From assembly GCA_016721505.1 (NCBI GenBank), contig JADKHX010000009.1, forward strand, positions 62,001 through 126,000: a DNA stretch of 64,000 nt. The letters run 5' to 3'. The number at the start of each line of letters is the position of its first letter. Positions within the stretch are counted from its first letter, which is position 1. Below are positions 16,499-24,553 of the stretch, in pieces. The DNA comes from Rhodocyclaceae bacterium (GTDB taxonomy: Bacteria > Pseudomonadota > Gammaproteobacteria > Burkholderiales > Rhodocyclaceae). A program made the position numbers and the translations under genes. Below the pieces are notes generated by a model. The model ran no database searches, was not told the origin of the DNA, and saw only the letters and a list, made by a program, of their open reading frames with translations.

Positions 16499-18301
16499 AT
16501 GAATGCACCTTCAGTTGAAACCAAAACCGATCATCGTTTGACTTTGCCCGAGGTCGTTGACGCGCTTGTTGCCGATGGACTTGTTGATGCGGTAATTGCT
16601 GAGACTTACAAAAAGGAACGAAGGTATTTTCGCGGCGATCAACATCCATTAATCGCAATTTCCGAAGCGCACTGGAAATCGCTCAAACCGCCGCATCGTA
16701 CCTTGGATCTTGATGGGCTGACGCAATGGCTGGCGAATTGGTGCGGCATTCCTTATTTGCATATTGATCCGCTCAAAGTGAACTTCTCTACAGTCACTGA
16801 GGTGATGAGCAGCGTTTATGCGACGCGATTCCGCATATTGCCAGTGGAAGTGACAGCCCACGAGGTGGTCATCGCGACGGCCGAGCCATGGCAACGCGGC
16901 TGGGAAGCCGAAATGGCACCGATCTTGAAGAAGCCTATTCGACGGGTGATTTCCAGTCCCGACGATATTGCACGCTATCAGGTGGAGTTTTACAACTTGG
17001 CCAAGTCGGTCAAGGGGGCGATGCTCAAGGGCGATACCTCGGGCGGCGCGTCAAACTTTGAGCAACTGGTTGAACTGGGAAAATCCAACAAGAACTTCGA
17101 TGCTAACGACCAGCACATAGTTCGCATTGTCGATTGGCTATGGCAATACGCGTTTGATCAACGTGCTTCGGATATTCACGTCGAACCCCGACGCACTATG
17201 GGTTTGGTGCGCTTTCGCATCGACGGCGTGTTGCACCAGGTGTATCAAATTCCGATGGCGGTGCTCAGCGCCATGACTAGTCGAATCAAGATTTTGGGTC
17301 GAATGGATGTGGTTGAGAAACGCCGGCCACAAGATGGCCGCATTAAAACGCGGACGCCGGATGGCACGGAAGTGGAATTGCGGCTGGCAACTTTACCCAC
17401 CGCATTTGGCGAAAAGTTGGTGATGCGGATTTTTGATCCTGACGTCTTGGTACGCGATTTTTCCGAGCTCGGCTTTGATGCCGACGAAGAAGCTAATTGG
17501 AAGAAAATGTCGGCCAATCCCAATGGCATTATTTTGGTCACCGGGCCGACTGGTAGCGGCAAAACAGTAACCTTGTATTCGACGCTCAAAACGCTGGCGA
17601 CACCGGAAGTCAATGTCTGTACGCTGGAAGACCCGATAGAAATGGTCGAGTCGGCATTCAATCAAGTGCAAGTGCAGGCAGACATCGGCGTGAATTTTGC
17701 AGCAGGCATACGCTCATTGATGCGGCAAGACCCGGACATCATTATGGTCGGCGAAATCCGCGATTTGGAAACCGCCGACATGGCGATACAAGCGGCGCTG
17801 ACAGGGCATTTGGTGCTGTCCACCTTGCACACCAATGACGCACCATCGGCGATTACGAGGCTAGTTGATTTGGGTGTCGCACCCTATTTACTTTCGGCAA
17901 CGGTAATCGGCGTTATGGCGCAGCGATTGCTGCGCACGCTGTGCCCGCACTGCAAGCAGCCTGGTGGCATGCGCGAGGAAGATGAGCTAGCGTGGAATGC
18001 CCTGGTCTCGCCGTGGAAGGCCGCCAAGCCGCAGCAGATTTATCGGCCAGCCGGCTGTCTGGAATGTCGGATGACGGGGTTTATGGGGCGCATTGGTGTT
18101 TATGAAGTCATGACCATGACCCCTGAGATCAAACGTCTGGTGGCCAATCGTGCCGATGTTTCCAAACTACGTGAGCAAGCAATTCGCGAAGGCATGAAGC
18201 CGCTGCGAATCGCCGGTGCACGCAAGGTTGCAGCGGGCGTGACGACCATCGAGGAGGTCCTTAAAATCGCGCCGCCTGCTGAATTGGATTGGGCCAAGTA
18301 G
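16499..18301 (+). CDS. GspE/PulE/PilB family secretion ATPase
   Basis: From the ATG at 16499 the protein has 600 residues; an upstream in-frame start at 16430 gives an N-terminus without family similarity. It has an N-terminal GspE/MshE-type domain (about 15-160), then the hexameric traffic ATPase core with Walker A GPTGSGKT near residue 349, Asp box and Walker B VGEIRDLETADMA, the His box LSTLHTNDAPSAITRL, and a tetracysteine zinc motif (C482, C485, C520, C523). Such ATPases drive type II secretion or type IV pilus assembly. No gspF/pilC or pseudopilin gene is adjacent, so I cannot say which machine it serves. Confidence 0.88.
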   Translation: MNAPSVETKTDHRLTLPEVVDALVADGLVDAVIAETYKKERRYFRGDQHPLIAISEAHWKSLKPPHRTLDLDGLTQWLANWCGIPYLHIDPLKVNFSTVTEVMSSVYATRFRILPVEVTAHEVVIATAEPWQRGWEAEMAPILKKPIRRVISSPDDIARYQVEFYNLAKSVKGAMLKGDTSGGASNFEQLVELGKSNKNFDANDQHIVRIVDWLWQYAFDQRASDIHVEPRRTMGLVRFRIDGVLHQVYQIPMAVLSAMTSRIKILGRMDVVEKRRPQDGRIKTRTPDGTEVELRLATLPTAFGEKLVMRIFDPDVLVRDFSELGFDADEEANWKKMSANPNGIILVTGPTGSGKTVTLYSTLKTLATPEVNVCTLEDPIEMVESAFNQVQVQADIGVNFAAGIRSLMRQDPDIIMVGEIRDLETADMAIQAALTGHLVLSTLHTNDAPSAITRLVDLGVAPYLLSATVIGVMAQRLLRTLCPHCKQPGGMREEDELAWNALVSPWKAAKPQQIYRPAGCLECRMTGFMGRIGVYEVMTMTPEIKRLVANRADVSKLREQAIREGMKPLRIAGARKVAAGVTTIEEVLKIAPPAELDWAK

Positions 18302-18498
18302 TCCGCAAATCCACCGCTATGGCAAATGCAGGCCTATGGGAATTAGGCGTGATGCTCTAGCTGGTTAGGTTGTCCGCTCTAGTTTGTTTGTCGATACTGC
18401 TCGCCATACACCGGTGATGCAGCAAATTTGGCCGGTGGAAAGATTCATATTCCCCGCAACCTAATTGACTCACACTCGACACACTGGAGAAATTAATC

Positions 18499-19098
18499 AT
18501 GGCAACTACACCGAAGAAAGTTACTAAACCCGCTGTTAAGGCAACCATCAAGGCGACCGTTAAACCCGCCGCTGTCAAAGCCAAAGTGGCCAAGACCGTT
18601 GCTGCTGTCAAGGCGAAAGCCAAGACCGTCAAAGCTGGTAAAACTTCTACCACCACGTTGAAAAAAGTCACCGCCGCGAGCCGTAAGAACGCCAGCGCCG
18701 CTGTCAACATGACCCGTGATGCATCATTCAAACTGATCGACTCGCAGCGCGCTGTATGGCTGGCTGGTTTGGGCGCCTTGGCCAAGGCCAGTGCAGCTAC
18801 CGGCACGCAAGGCGAGAAAGTATTCGAAGCACTCGTCAAAGCTGGCGCGACAATGGAATCGCAAGGTCGTGTCGCAATCGACAGCAACGCTGATCGTCTC
18901 AAGAAAGGCATCGATACCGCTGCTGACGTAATGGACAAAAACATCGACCAGTTCGGCAAAACCTTTGATGCGCAAGTCGAGTTGGCGCTGGATCGTTTGG
19001 GCTTCCCGAAAGCCGACGCATTCAAGACCGTGCTTGACCGTTTGACTGAACTATCGAAGAGCTTGGAAGCTAAGGTTCGTTCGACGCTGGGTCGTTAA
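18499..19098 (+). CDS. Phasin-family polyhydroxyalkanoate granule protein with Lys/Ala-rich N-terminus
   Basis: The protein has 199 residues. The first about 70 are almost entirely Lys, Ala, Val and Thr with AVKAK-like repeats, resembling a histone H1 tail. The rest is a helical phasin domain of the PhaF/PhaI type (SFKLIDSQRAVWLAGLGALAKA and a long amphipathic region). Phasins coat PHA granules, and PhaF of pseudomonads also binds DNA through a Lys-rich tail, but there the tail is C-terminal. GGAG lies 8 bases before the ATG. No PHA synthase is nearby. A strong terminator follows, so it is probably a single, highly expressed gene. Confidence 0.85.
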   Translation: MATTPKKVTKPAVKATIKATVKPAAVKAKVAKTVAAVKAKAKTVKAGKTSTTTLKKVTAASRKNASAAVNMTRDASFKLIDSQRAVWLAGLGALAKASAATGTQGEKVFEALVKAGATMESQGRVAIDSNADRLKKGIDTAADVMDKNIDQFGKTFDAQVELALDRLGFPKADAFKTVLDRLTELSKSLEAKVRSTLGR

Positions 19099-19132
19099 TT
19101 TGTCGGCTGTGTTTGCGCCGACTGCATGAAAT

Positions 19133-19170
19133 AAAAAGCCGCTGCGATTCATCGCAGCGGCTTTTTATTG
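19133..19170. terminator. Bidirectional terminator between the phasin gene and the FecR/Tat gene
   Basis: AAAAGCCGCTGCGAT pairs with ATCGCAGCGGCTTTT around a 2-3 base loop, with A and T runs on the two sides. It lies in the convergent gap and can serve both strands. Confidence 0.93.
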
Positions 19171-19197
19171 AGCAAAAATCGATCGATACGATTTCTA

Positions 19198-19923
19198 CTA
19201 ATAAGTCTTCCAATATTCCGAGGGGAACGGCGGCTTGCGACCGACCAAGCTTTCGAGCAATGCAAGTTCGATATCTGAATGATTCACAATCGGCGCAGGT
19301 AGCATTGACGTAGGCATTTTTGGATTGCCGTGAATGTAAAGCGGATGATCGTGATGCTTGGTGGTGATGGTTTCTATTTGGCCAGGTGCGGCAGTGGGAA
19401 CAAGTTCCGCTGTGCCATAGCAAAGGCAAAAGTAGGTTCGATCTGCTTTGTCGTTCATTAACGTCGGTTCATCTTCGATGTAACAACCCGTACCGCGAAT
19501 TCCTATCGTCGCAGTAGAGGTTTGTATCGTTCGTTGCCCTTTACCAAAAACCGACAAAATTTTGCCGGTTAATACGCGCATCACGTGGGCTGCTTCTCCG
19601 CTGCCAAAAGTCACCGTGGAGTTATCACGCTGAAAAAACGCATCTTGTCCCAGGACATAGATCGCTTGCGATTTCACACCGGTAACTATGGTGTCACCAT
19701 TTTTCAGCAACATACCCTCGCGTGCGGCGGCGCCATTGACACGAACGTCGCCAGTGATTTTGTGCATTCCAGTAACGATTGGGTCTTTGCCATTGGCAAG
19801 CGCGTTCCGAATGATGCCGGACATACCGATACCACCAACAACGCCAGTCAACGCAAGGTGTTTGAGGAATTGGCGGCGAGCTAAGTTGCGCTCTATGTTG
19901 CGTCCAGATTTGCGTGCAGACAT
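19198..19923 (-). CDS. Tat-exported FecR-domain protein
   Basis: The protein has 241 residues. The N-terminus is a twin-arginine signal (ARRQFLKHLALTGVVGG), predicting folded export through Tat. The mature part contains a FecR-like beta domain (about 55-150) with the family pattern LKNGDTIVTGVKSQAIYVLG, ending in RTIQTSTATIGIRGTG. It has several Cys and a His-rich stretch (TKHHDHPLYIHG). Classical FecR proteins are sigma regulators anchored in the membrane, but there is no FecI-like sigma gene here. It is the third gene after moxR and a VWA gene on the same strand, with a 19 bp gap, so it probably belongs to that unit. Confidence 0.75.
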   Translation of the reverse strand: MSARKSGRNIERNLARRQFLKHLALTGVVGGIGMSGIIRNALANGKDPIVTGMHKITGDVRVNGAAAREGMLLKNGDTIVTGVKSQAIYVLGQDAFFQRDNSTVTFGSGEAAHVMRVLTGKILSVFGKGQRTIQTSTATIGIRGTGCYIEDEPTLMNDKADRTYFCLCYGTAELVPTAAPGQIETITTKHHDHPLYIHGNPKMPTSMLPAPIVNHSDIELALLESLVGRKPPFPSEYWKTY

Positions 19924-19942
19924 GGTGATTCTCCTTGTTGAA

Positions 19943-21115
19943 CTATTTATTCAATTCGCGCATGCCGCGTGCCAAGCCTTCAATGGTTAGCGGAAACATA
20001 CGCTCTGAAAAAATCGTGCGAATGATTTGTATGGAATGCCGATATTCCCACAAACGTTCCGGCTCGGGGTTAAGCCAAATCGCTCGCGGCCAGGTGTCGA
20101 GCACGCGTTGGAGCCACGTCGCGCCGGCTTCTTCATTGCTGTATTCAACCGAGCCACCAGCTTGCATGATTTCATAGGGACTCATGGTTGCATCACCGAC
20201 GATCACCACCTTGTAATCCTCGCCGTATTTGTGCAACACGTCCCACAGCGGAAAGCGTTCACCATGCCGGCGCCGATTGTCTTTCCAGACGTAATCGTAA
20301 ATACAATTATGGAAATAAAAATATTCCATATGTTTGAATTCGCTCTTCGCGGCCGAGAACAATTCTTCGCATACTTTGATGTGATCGTCCATCGAACCAC
20401 CGATGTCGAAGAACAACAACACTTTGATTTTGTTGTGTCGCTCGGGGCGCATTTTGATATCCAGCCAACCCGCATTGCGCGCTGTACCGGTAATGGTGCC
20501 GTCCAAATCCAATTCGTCTTGTGCGCCTTCACGGGCGAAGCGGCGCAGACGACGCAGCGCGACTTTAATATTGCGCGTGCCCAGTTCTATCTTGTCGTCA
20601 AGGTTGCGATATTCACGGTTTTCCCACACCTTGATACCAGTGCGATTGCCACCTGATTCGCCACCGATGCGGATACCTTCGGGATGGAATCCACCATTAC
20701 CAAACGGCGAGCTGCCGCCGGTACCTATCCATTTATTGCCGCCTTGATGGCGGCCTTTTTGTTCCTCGAGGCGTTTGCGAAATTCCTCCATCAACTTGTC
20801 CCAGCCGAGCTTTTCCAGCTTGGCCTTTTCCTCGGCGCTCAAGTGCTTTTTCATCATCGCCTTGAGCCATTCTTCGGGAATGTCGGCTTCCAGTCCGGGG
20901 ATGCTCTCGACACCTTTGAAATATTCGGCGAAGGCTTGGTCAAACTTGTCGTAGTTGGTTTCGTCCTTGACCAGACAAGTGCGCGACAAAAAATAAAAAT
21001 CATCGAGCGAATGCCCAGCCAAACGCGCTTGCAAACCTTCGAGCAAGGTCAAATATTCCCGCGTCGAAACGGGAACTTTCTTGGCTTTGAGGTGGAGGAA
21101 AAAATCAATCAGCAT
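19943..21115 (-). CDS. VWA-domain CoxE-like protein, partner of a MoxR ATPase
   Basis: The protein has 390 residues. The N-terminal half is helical and charged; a Gly-rich segment (about 125-165) precedes the VWA domain, whose MIDAS-like motif is FFDIGGSMDDH. The segment MLIDFFLHLKAKKVPVSTREYLTLLEGLQARL is typical of a proteobacterial family annotated as VWA containing CoxE-like. These proteins form chaperone pairs with MoxR ATPases. The moxR gene lies 9 bp upstream on the same strand, supporting a two-protein complex. The client is unknown; the Tat-exported FecR-domain protein downstream is a candidate by proximity only. Confidence 0.85.
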   Translation of the reverse strand: MLIDFFLHLKAKKVPVSTREYLTLLEGLQARLAGHSLDDFYFLSRTCLVKDETNYDKFDQAFAEYFKGVESIPGLEADIPEEWLKAMMKKHLSAEEKAKLEKLGWDKLMEEFRKRLEEQKGRHQGGNKWIGTGGSSPFGNGGFHPEGIRIGGESGGNRTGIKVWENREYRNLDDKIELGTRNIKVALRRLRRFAREGAQDELDLDGTITGTARNAGWLDIKMRPERHNKIKVLLFFDIGGSMDDHIKVCEELFSAAKSEFKHMEYFYFHNCIYDYVWKDNRRRHGERFPLWDVLHKYGEDYKVVIVGDATMSPYEIMQAGGSVEYSNEEAGATWLQRVLDTWPRAIWLNPEPERLWEYRHSIQIIRTIFSERMFPLTIEGLARGMRELNK

Positions 21116-21124
21116 GGTGACAAC

Positions 21125-21973
21125 TCAGCGATTGTGCTTCGCCATATAAACCAAGCGCTCAAATAAATGCACGTCTTGTTCATTCTTGAGTAGCGCGCCA
21201 TGCAAAGGTGGGATCGCCGTCTTGTGATCCTTCGAGTGCAGCGCTTCAGGCGGGATGTCCTCAGCTAGCAGCAACTTGAGCCAATCAAGCAGCTCGGACG
21301 TTGAGGGCTTTTTCTTCAATCCGGGAATTTCGCGCAGCCCAAAAAATACTTCCAGCGCTTCCTTGAGCAAGGCTTGCTTCAAGCCGGGGAAATGCACGTC
21401 GACGATTTTTGTCATCGTCTCGCGATCAGGGAATTTGATGTAGTGAAAAAAGCAGCGGCGCAAAAATGCGTCAGGCAATTCTTTTTCATTGTTCGAGGTG
21501 ATGAACACCAAAGGGCGCTGCTTGGCTTTGATGGTTTGACGCGTTTCATACACATGGAATTCCATGCGATCCAATTCGCGCAGCAAATCATTGGGGAACT
21601 CGATGTCGGCCTTATCAACTTCATCAATCAATATCACACACGGCGTTTCCATTTCAAACGCTTGCCACAGCACGCCTTTGAGAATGTAGTTGCCGATATC
21701 GTTGACCTTTTCATTGCCCAATTGCGAGTCACGCAAACGCGACACGGCATCGTATTCATACAATCCCTGCTGCGCCTTGGTCGTCGACTTAATATGCCAT
21801 TGCAGCAGCGGCACGTTCAGCGCAGCGGCAACTTCCTCGGCCAACATCGTCTTGCCCGTGCCAGGCTCGCCTTTGATTAGCAACGGTCGCTGCAAAGTCA
21901 TCGCCGCATTGACAGCCAACATCAGGTCCGGCGTCGCAACGTAATTTTCAGTTCCAGTAAAGCGCATATTCAT
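21125..21973 (-). CDS. MoxR-family AAA+ ATPase
   Basis: The protein has 282 residues. Walker A is GEPGTGKTMLAEE near residues 37-49, and the Walker B region is CVILIDEVDKADIEFPNDLL, followed by sensor 1 LVFITSNNEKELPDAFLRRC with the arginine finger region. These are hallmarks of MoxR ATPases, which act with VWA proteins in enzyme maturation. It is the first gene of a minus-strand cluster moxR, VWA, FecR/Tat. This is the second AAA-VWA pair in the window and is of a different subfamily from the NorQ-NorD-like pair. Confidence 0.92.
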   Translation of the reverse strand: MNMRFTGTENYVATPDLMLAVNAAMTLQRPLLIKGEPGTGKTMLAEEVAAALNVPLLQWHIKSTTKAQQGLYEYDAVSRLRDSQLGNEKVNDIGNYILKGVLWQAFEMETPCVILIDEVDKADIEFPNDLLRELDRMEFHVYETRQTIKAKQRPLVFITSNNEKELPDAFLRRCFFHYIKFPDRETMTKIVDVHFPGLKQALLKEALEVFFGLREIPGLKKKPSTSELLDWLKLLLAEDIPPEALHSKDHKTAIPPLHGALLKNEQDVHLFERLVYMAKHNR

Positions 21974-22056
21974 TGTTTCTCCTCAAGTGTTGCGCCTGAT
22001 TATCGCAAACTTGGTTTGGGTGGCGAGCGATGTTGTTACGCGCAGGCGGTAAAAGT

Positions 22057-22110
22057 TTGACGGCGTATGGCCGATTAACGGGCCAGTCCCTAACCAGCAC
22101 CAAAGGCGAG
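22057..22110 (+). repeat. Dispersed repeat, medium form, copy M3
   Basis: It begins TGACGGCGTATGGCC and ends ACCAGCACCAAAGGCGAG, immediately after the DUF1841 stop codon (minus strand). The TGGCC...GGGCCA hairpin is present. Confidence 0.88.
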
Positions 22111-22112
22111 TT

Positions 22113-22535
22113 TTACAAACACCGCCGTATGCGCTCCAGATACGCGTCGCTATCCGGCGGCAAACCATCGCGCTGCGCGCGCCACATGGTTTCGCCGAGG
22201 CATTCGAGTACGGCGTGCAAGGCTGCGTGTCGGTCGCCGCGTCGCTGTTGGAGCTGTTCAAATATTTTGCGTATCCCTGGCGGTTGGTCGATAGAGAGTT
22301 GCTCTTCAATCGCCAAATGCAATGACATGTGCAGAAACGGATTGGTCTCGCCTTGTTCGGGTGTCCACTCGCGCGTGGCCGCGTCGGGTGCTTCGAGCAG
22401 CGCGTGGTACTCGTGATGCCACTCGATGATATCGGCGGCTAGTGTTTCCAATGCGGTGGCCGGCAATTTGTTGCGGCGTTTTTGCCACGCGTCGATAAGA
22501 AACTGGCGCGCTTGATCGCGGCTGGGCTTAAACAT
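22113..22535 (-). CDS. DUF1841 family protein
   Basis: From the ATG at 22535 the protein has 140 residues and begins MFKPSRDQARQFLIDAW, the conserved start of DUF1841. It contains HHEYHALLEAP and NPFLHMSLHLAIEEQLSIDQPPGI, a His- and acidic-rich helix typical of the family. The function is unknown. The start codon overlaps the nth stop by 8 bases, so the two are translationally coupled at the end of the pyrD-rnf-nth unit. An upstream in-frame start at 22565 lies wholly inside nth and is unlikely. Confidence 0.85.
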   Translation of the reverse strand: MFKPSRDQARQFLIDAWQKRRNKLPATALETLAADIIEWHHEYHALLEAPDAATREWTPEQGETNPFLHMSLHLAIEEQLSIDQPPGIRKIFEQLQQRRGDRHAALHAVLECLGETMWRAQRDGLPPDSDAYLERIRRCL

Positions 22536-23163
22536 GGGTCTTGTTTTTAAAACTACATAAATCATTCACGACGCAGCGATAACATTCTGGCGTGCGGGCT
22601 TTGCAGGTGTAGCGGCCGAGCAATATCAGCCAGTGATGGGCGTGTTGGCGATATTCCGGTGGTACTGACTTGAGTAGTTTTTGTTCGACGACGTCGACGT
22701 TCTTGCCCAAGCCCAAACCGGTGCGATTGGCGACGCGAAAAATGTGCGTATCAACGGCCATGGTTGGCTCGCCAAAGACAACATTGAGTACCACATTAGC
22801 CGTCTTGCGACCCACGCCGGGTAAGGCTTCCAAGGCTTCACGATCGTGCGGTACCTCGCCGCCATGCTGCGTCAAAATCTTTTCCGTCAAGGCGGCGACG
22901 TTTTTCGCTTTGGTGCGATACAGACCGATAGTTTGTATGTATTCGCTGATGCCTTCCTCGCCGATTGCTAACAAAGATTGCGGGGTCGGGTGCGCACGAA
23001 ACATTGGCCGCGTGGCCCGATTCACACCTTTGTCGGTCGCTTGCGCCGAGAGCACGACGGCGACCAGCAATTGAAATGGCGTGGCGTATTCCAACTCGGT
23101 TTTCGGTTCCGGATCAATCGCCGCGAGACGCGCAAAAAATTGCTGACGTGCAGCGAGCTTCAT
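22528..23163 (-). CDS. nth: Endonuclease III
   Basis: The protein has 211 residues, the usual length. Nth is a DNA glycosylase/AP lyase that removes oxidised pyrimidines in base excision repair. The helix-hairpin-helix LPGVGRKTANVVLN with the catalytic Lys, the catalytic Asp in VDTHIFRVANRTGL, and the 4Fe-4S ligands Cys-X6-Cys-X2-Cys-X5-Cys (CKARTPECYRCVVNDLC) are all present. The start overlaps the rnfE stop by 4 bases. The rnf-nth linkage is common in beta- and gammaproteobacteria. Confidence 0.97.
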   Translation of the reverse strand: MKLAARQQFFARLAAIDPEPKTELEYATPFQLLVAVVLSAQATDKGVNRATRPMFRAHPTPQSLLAIGEEGISEYIQTIGLYRTKAKNVAALTEKILTQHGGEVPHDREALEALPGVGRKTANVVLNVVFGEPTMAVDTHIFRVANRTGLGLGKNVDVVEQKLLKSVPPEYRQHAHHWLILLGRYTCKARTPECYRCVVNDLCSFKNKTHV

Positions 23164-23864
23164 GCGGCGTCCGAGGCAATGGCATTACCGGATTTGCCCT
23201 GCGTGCGCTGATGACGCAACTGTTCGCGTTGGCGCTCGTTGGCGCGTGCCTCCAACCAATTGCGTCCGGCAATCATGAAGCCCAATACAAAAAATGCACC
23301 GGGCGGCAGGATGGCGATGAGAAATCCGGGATAACTTTCTGGCAATACTTGAATTGCATGTGCGCTGGGAAAGATCATTTCTATGCCGGAGAACAGCGTA
23401 CCCTGACCGATGAATTCGCGTATCAGGCCGAGCAGAGCGATCACCCAAACAAAGCCGATGCCCATCATTGCGCCGTCCAACGTTGCTGCTGCCAACCCAT
23501 TCTTGGCGGCGAAAGCTTCGACGCGCGCAAGCACAATGCAGTTGGTCACGATTAGCGGAATGAAGATGCCGAGCACCAGATACAAATCGTGTAAAAAAGC
23601 ATTGAAGCTGAGATCAACTACGGTGACCAGCGAGGCGATGACGAGGACGAAAACCGGAATGCGAATTTCATACGGAATAAAGCTGCGCAATGCCGAGATG
23701 GCGAGATTGGCCAGCAGCATGACAACAACCGTGGCTAACCCCAAGCTGACGGCATTGACGAAATTGGTGCTGATCGCCAGAAGCGGACAGAGCCCGAGCA
23801 ACTGGGCAAGGATGCTGTTTTGCTTCCAAGTTCCGTTCAGAATTATTTCTTTATAGGCATTCAT
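23160..23864 (-). CDS. rnfE: Rnf electron transport complex subunit E
   Basis: The protein has 234 residues, with about six transmembrane helices and the RnfE/RsxE signatures NGTWKQNSILAQLLGLCPLLA and LGIFIPLIVTNCIVLARVEAFA, including the intramembrane Cys residues that coordinate Fe-S in Rnf/Nqr. Rnf couples electron transfer between NADH and ferredoxin to ion movement across the inner membrane, or, as Rsx, keeps SoxR reduced. It overlaps rnfG by 4 bases. A long charged C-terminal tail follows the last helix. Confidence 0.95.
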   Translation of the reverse strand: MNAYKEIILNGTWKQNSILAQLLGLCPLLAISTNFVNAVSLGLATVVVMLLANLAISALRSFIPYEIRIPVFVLVIASLVTVVDLSFNAFLHDLYLVLGIFIPLIVTNCIVLARVEAFAAKNGLAAATLDGAMMGIGFVWVIALLGLIREFIGQGTLFSGIEMIFPSAHAIQVLPESYPGFLIAILPPGAFFVLGFMIAGRNWLEARANERQREQLRHQRTQGKSGNAIASDAA

Positions 23865-24553
23865 TTGCTGCTCTCCAGACGACTTCCCGCGGCCAAAGAA
23901 AAAAGTGCTTCGTGATGCGCATTAACCCAGACCAATGCACGTGCGCTGGCATTGGTTACTGCGCGGGCGGAAATGGTTGCGCCCGTCATTTGATCAAAAT
24001 GCCCGCCATCTTTCTTGACTCGCCATGCGGGCAGTGGAACTTGATCAAATCCTAGTTGGTTAAATTGCGTGATCCAAGGCCGTTGTTTGTTGCGATCTTT
24101 TTTCGGGTCGATGTAGTCACCTAGACCAGGTGTTTCTTTGTGTCGTACCACGCGCTGGGCGAGCAGACGACCGTCTTTGCTAATCGCCAGCAGCAGCGCA
24201 ATCTGGCCGGAATAGCCATCCGGTGCTATGGCTTCCACAACAATGGCGACGGGCTGGTCGCCAAGTCGTGCCCGGTAGGCAAGTGTATCGTCGGCGGTAT
24301 TTAATGCGGTCGCTGCGGGCACGACAATTTGGTCGTGCAATAGGTCATTGTCGTAGCTTTTGGCCGGCAAAATTTCGTTGATCAAACGCAAGCGCTCGGC
24401 TTGTGCGCTGGCTTCGAGTAAAGGCGCAGTAACTCCAAAAGTGCCGGCCATTAGGGCGGTGAATATCAGCATGAAGACCAGCAAGATGGCCGCCGTGCGT
24501 AGTGATACGCGCATCGCACTTGGCTCACGGTAGCTGGTGTCGGTGTCAGTCAT
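23861..24553 (-). CDS. rnfG: Rnf electron transport complex subunit G
   Basis: The protein has 230 residues: one N-terminal transmembrane helix (about 18-40) and a periplasmic FMN-binding domain. The covalent flavin site is the Thr in MTGATISARAVTNA near the C-terminus, preceded by the family segment VRHKETPGLGDYIDPKKDRN. It overlaps rnfE by 4 bases and rnfD by 8. It would carry FMN as one of the complex's electron carriers. Confidence 0.95.
   Translation of the reverse strand: MTDTDTSYREPSAMRVSLRTAAILLVFMLIFTALMAGTFGVTAPLLEASAQAERLRLINEILPAKSYDNDLLHDQIVVPAATALNTADDTLAYRARLGDQPVAIVVEAIAPDGYSGQIALLLAISKDGRLLAQRVVRHKETPGLGDYIDPKKDRNKQRPWITQFNQLGFDQVPLPAWRVKKDGGHFDQMTGATISARAVTNASARALVWVNAHHEALFSLAAGSRLESSK

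Noticed and set aside
18302..18498. A gene or RNA in the gap before the phasin gene
   Set aside because: No supported frame, hairpin or known RNA motif is visible in these bases.
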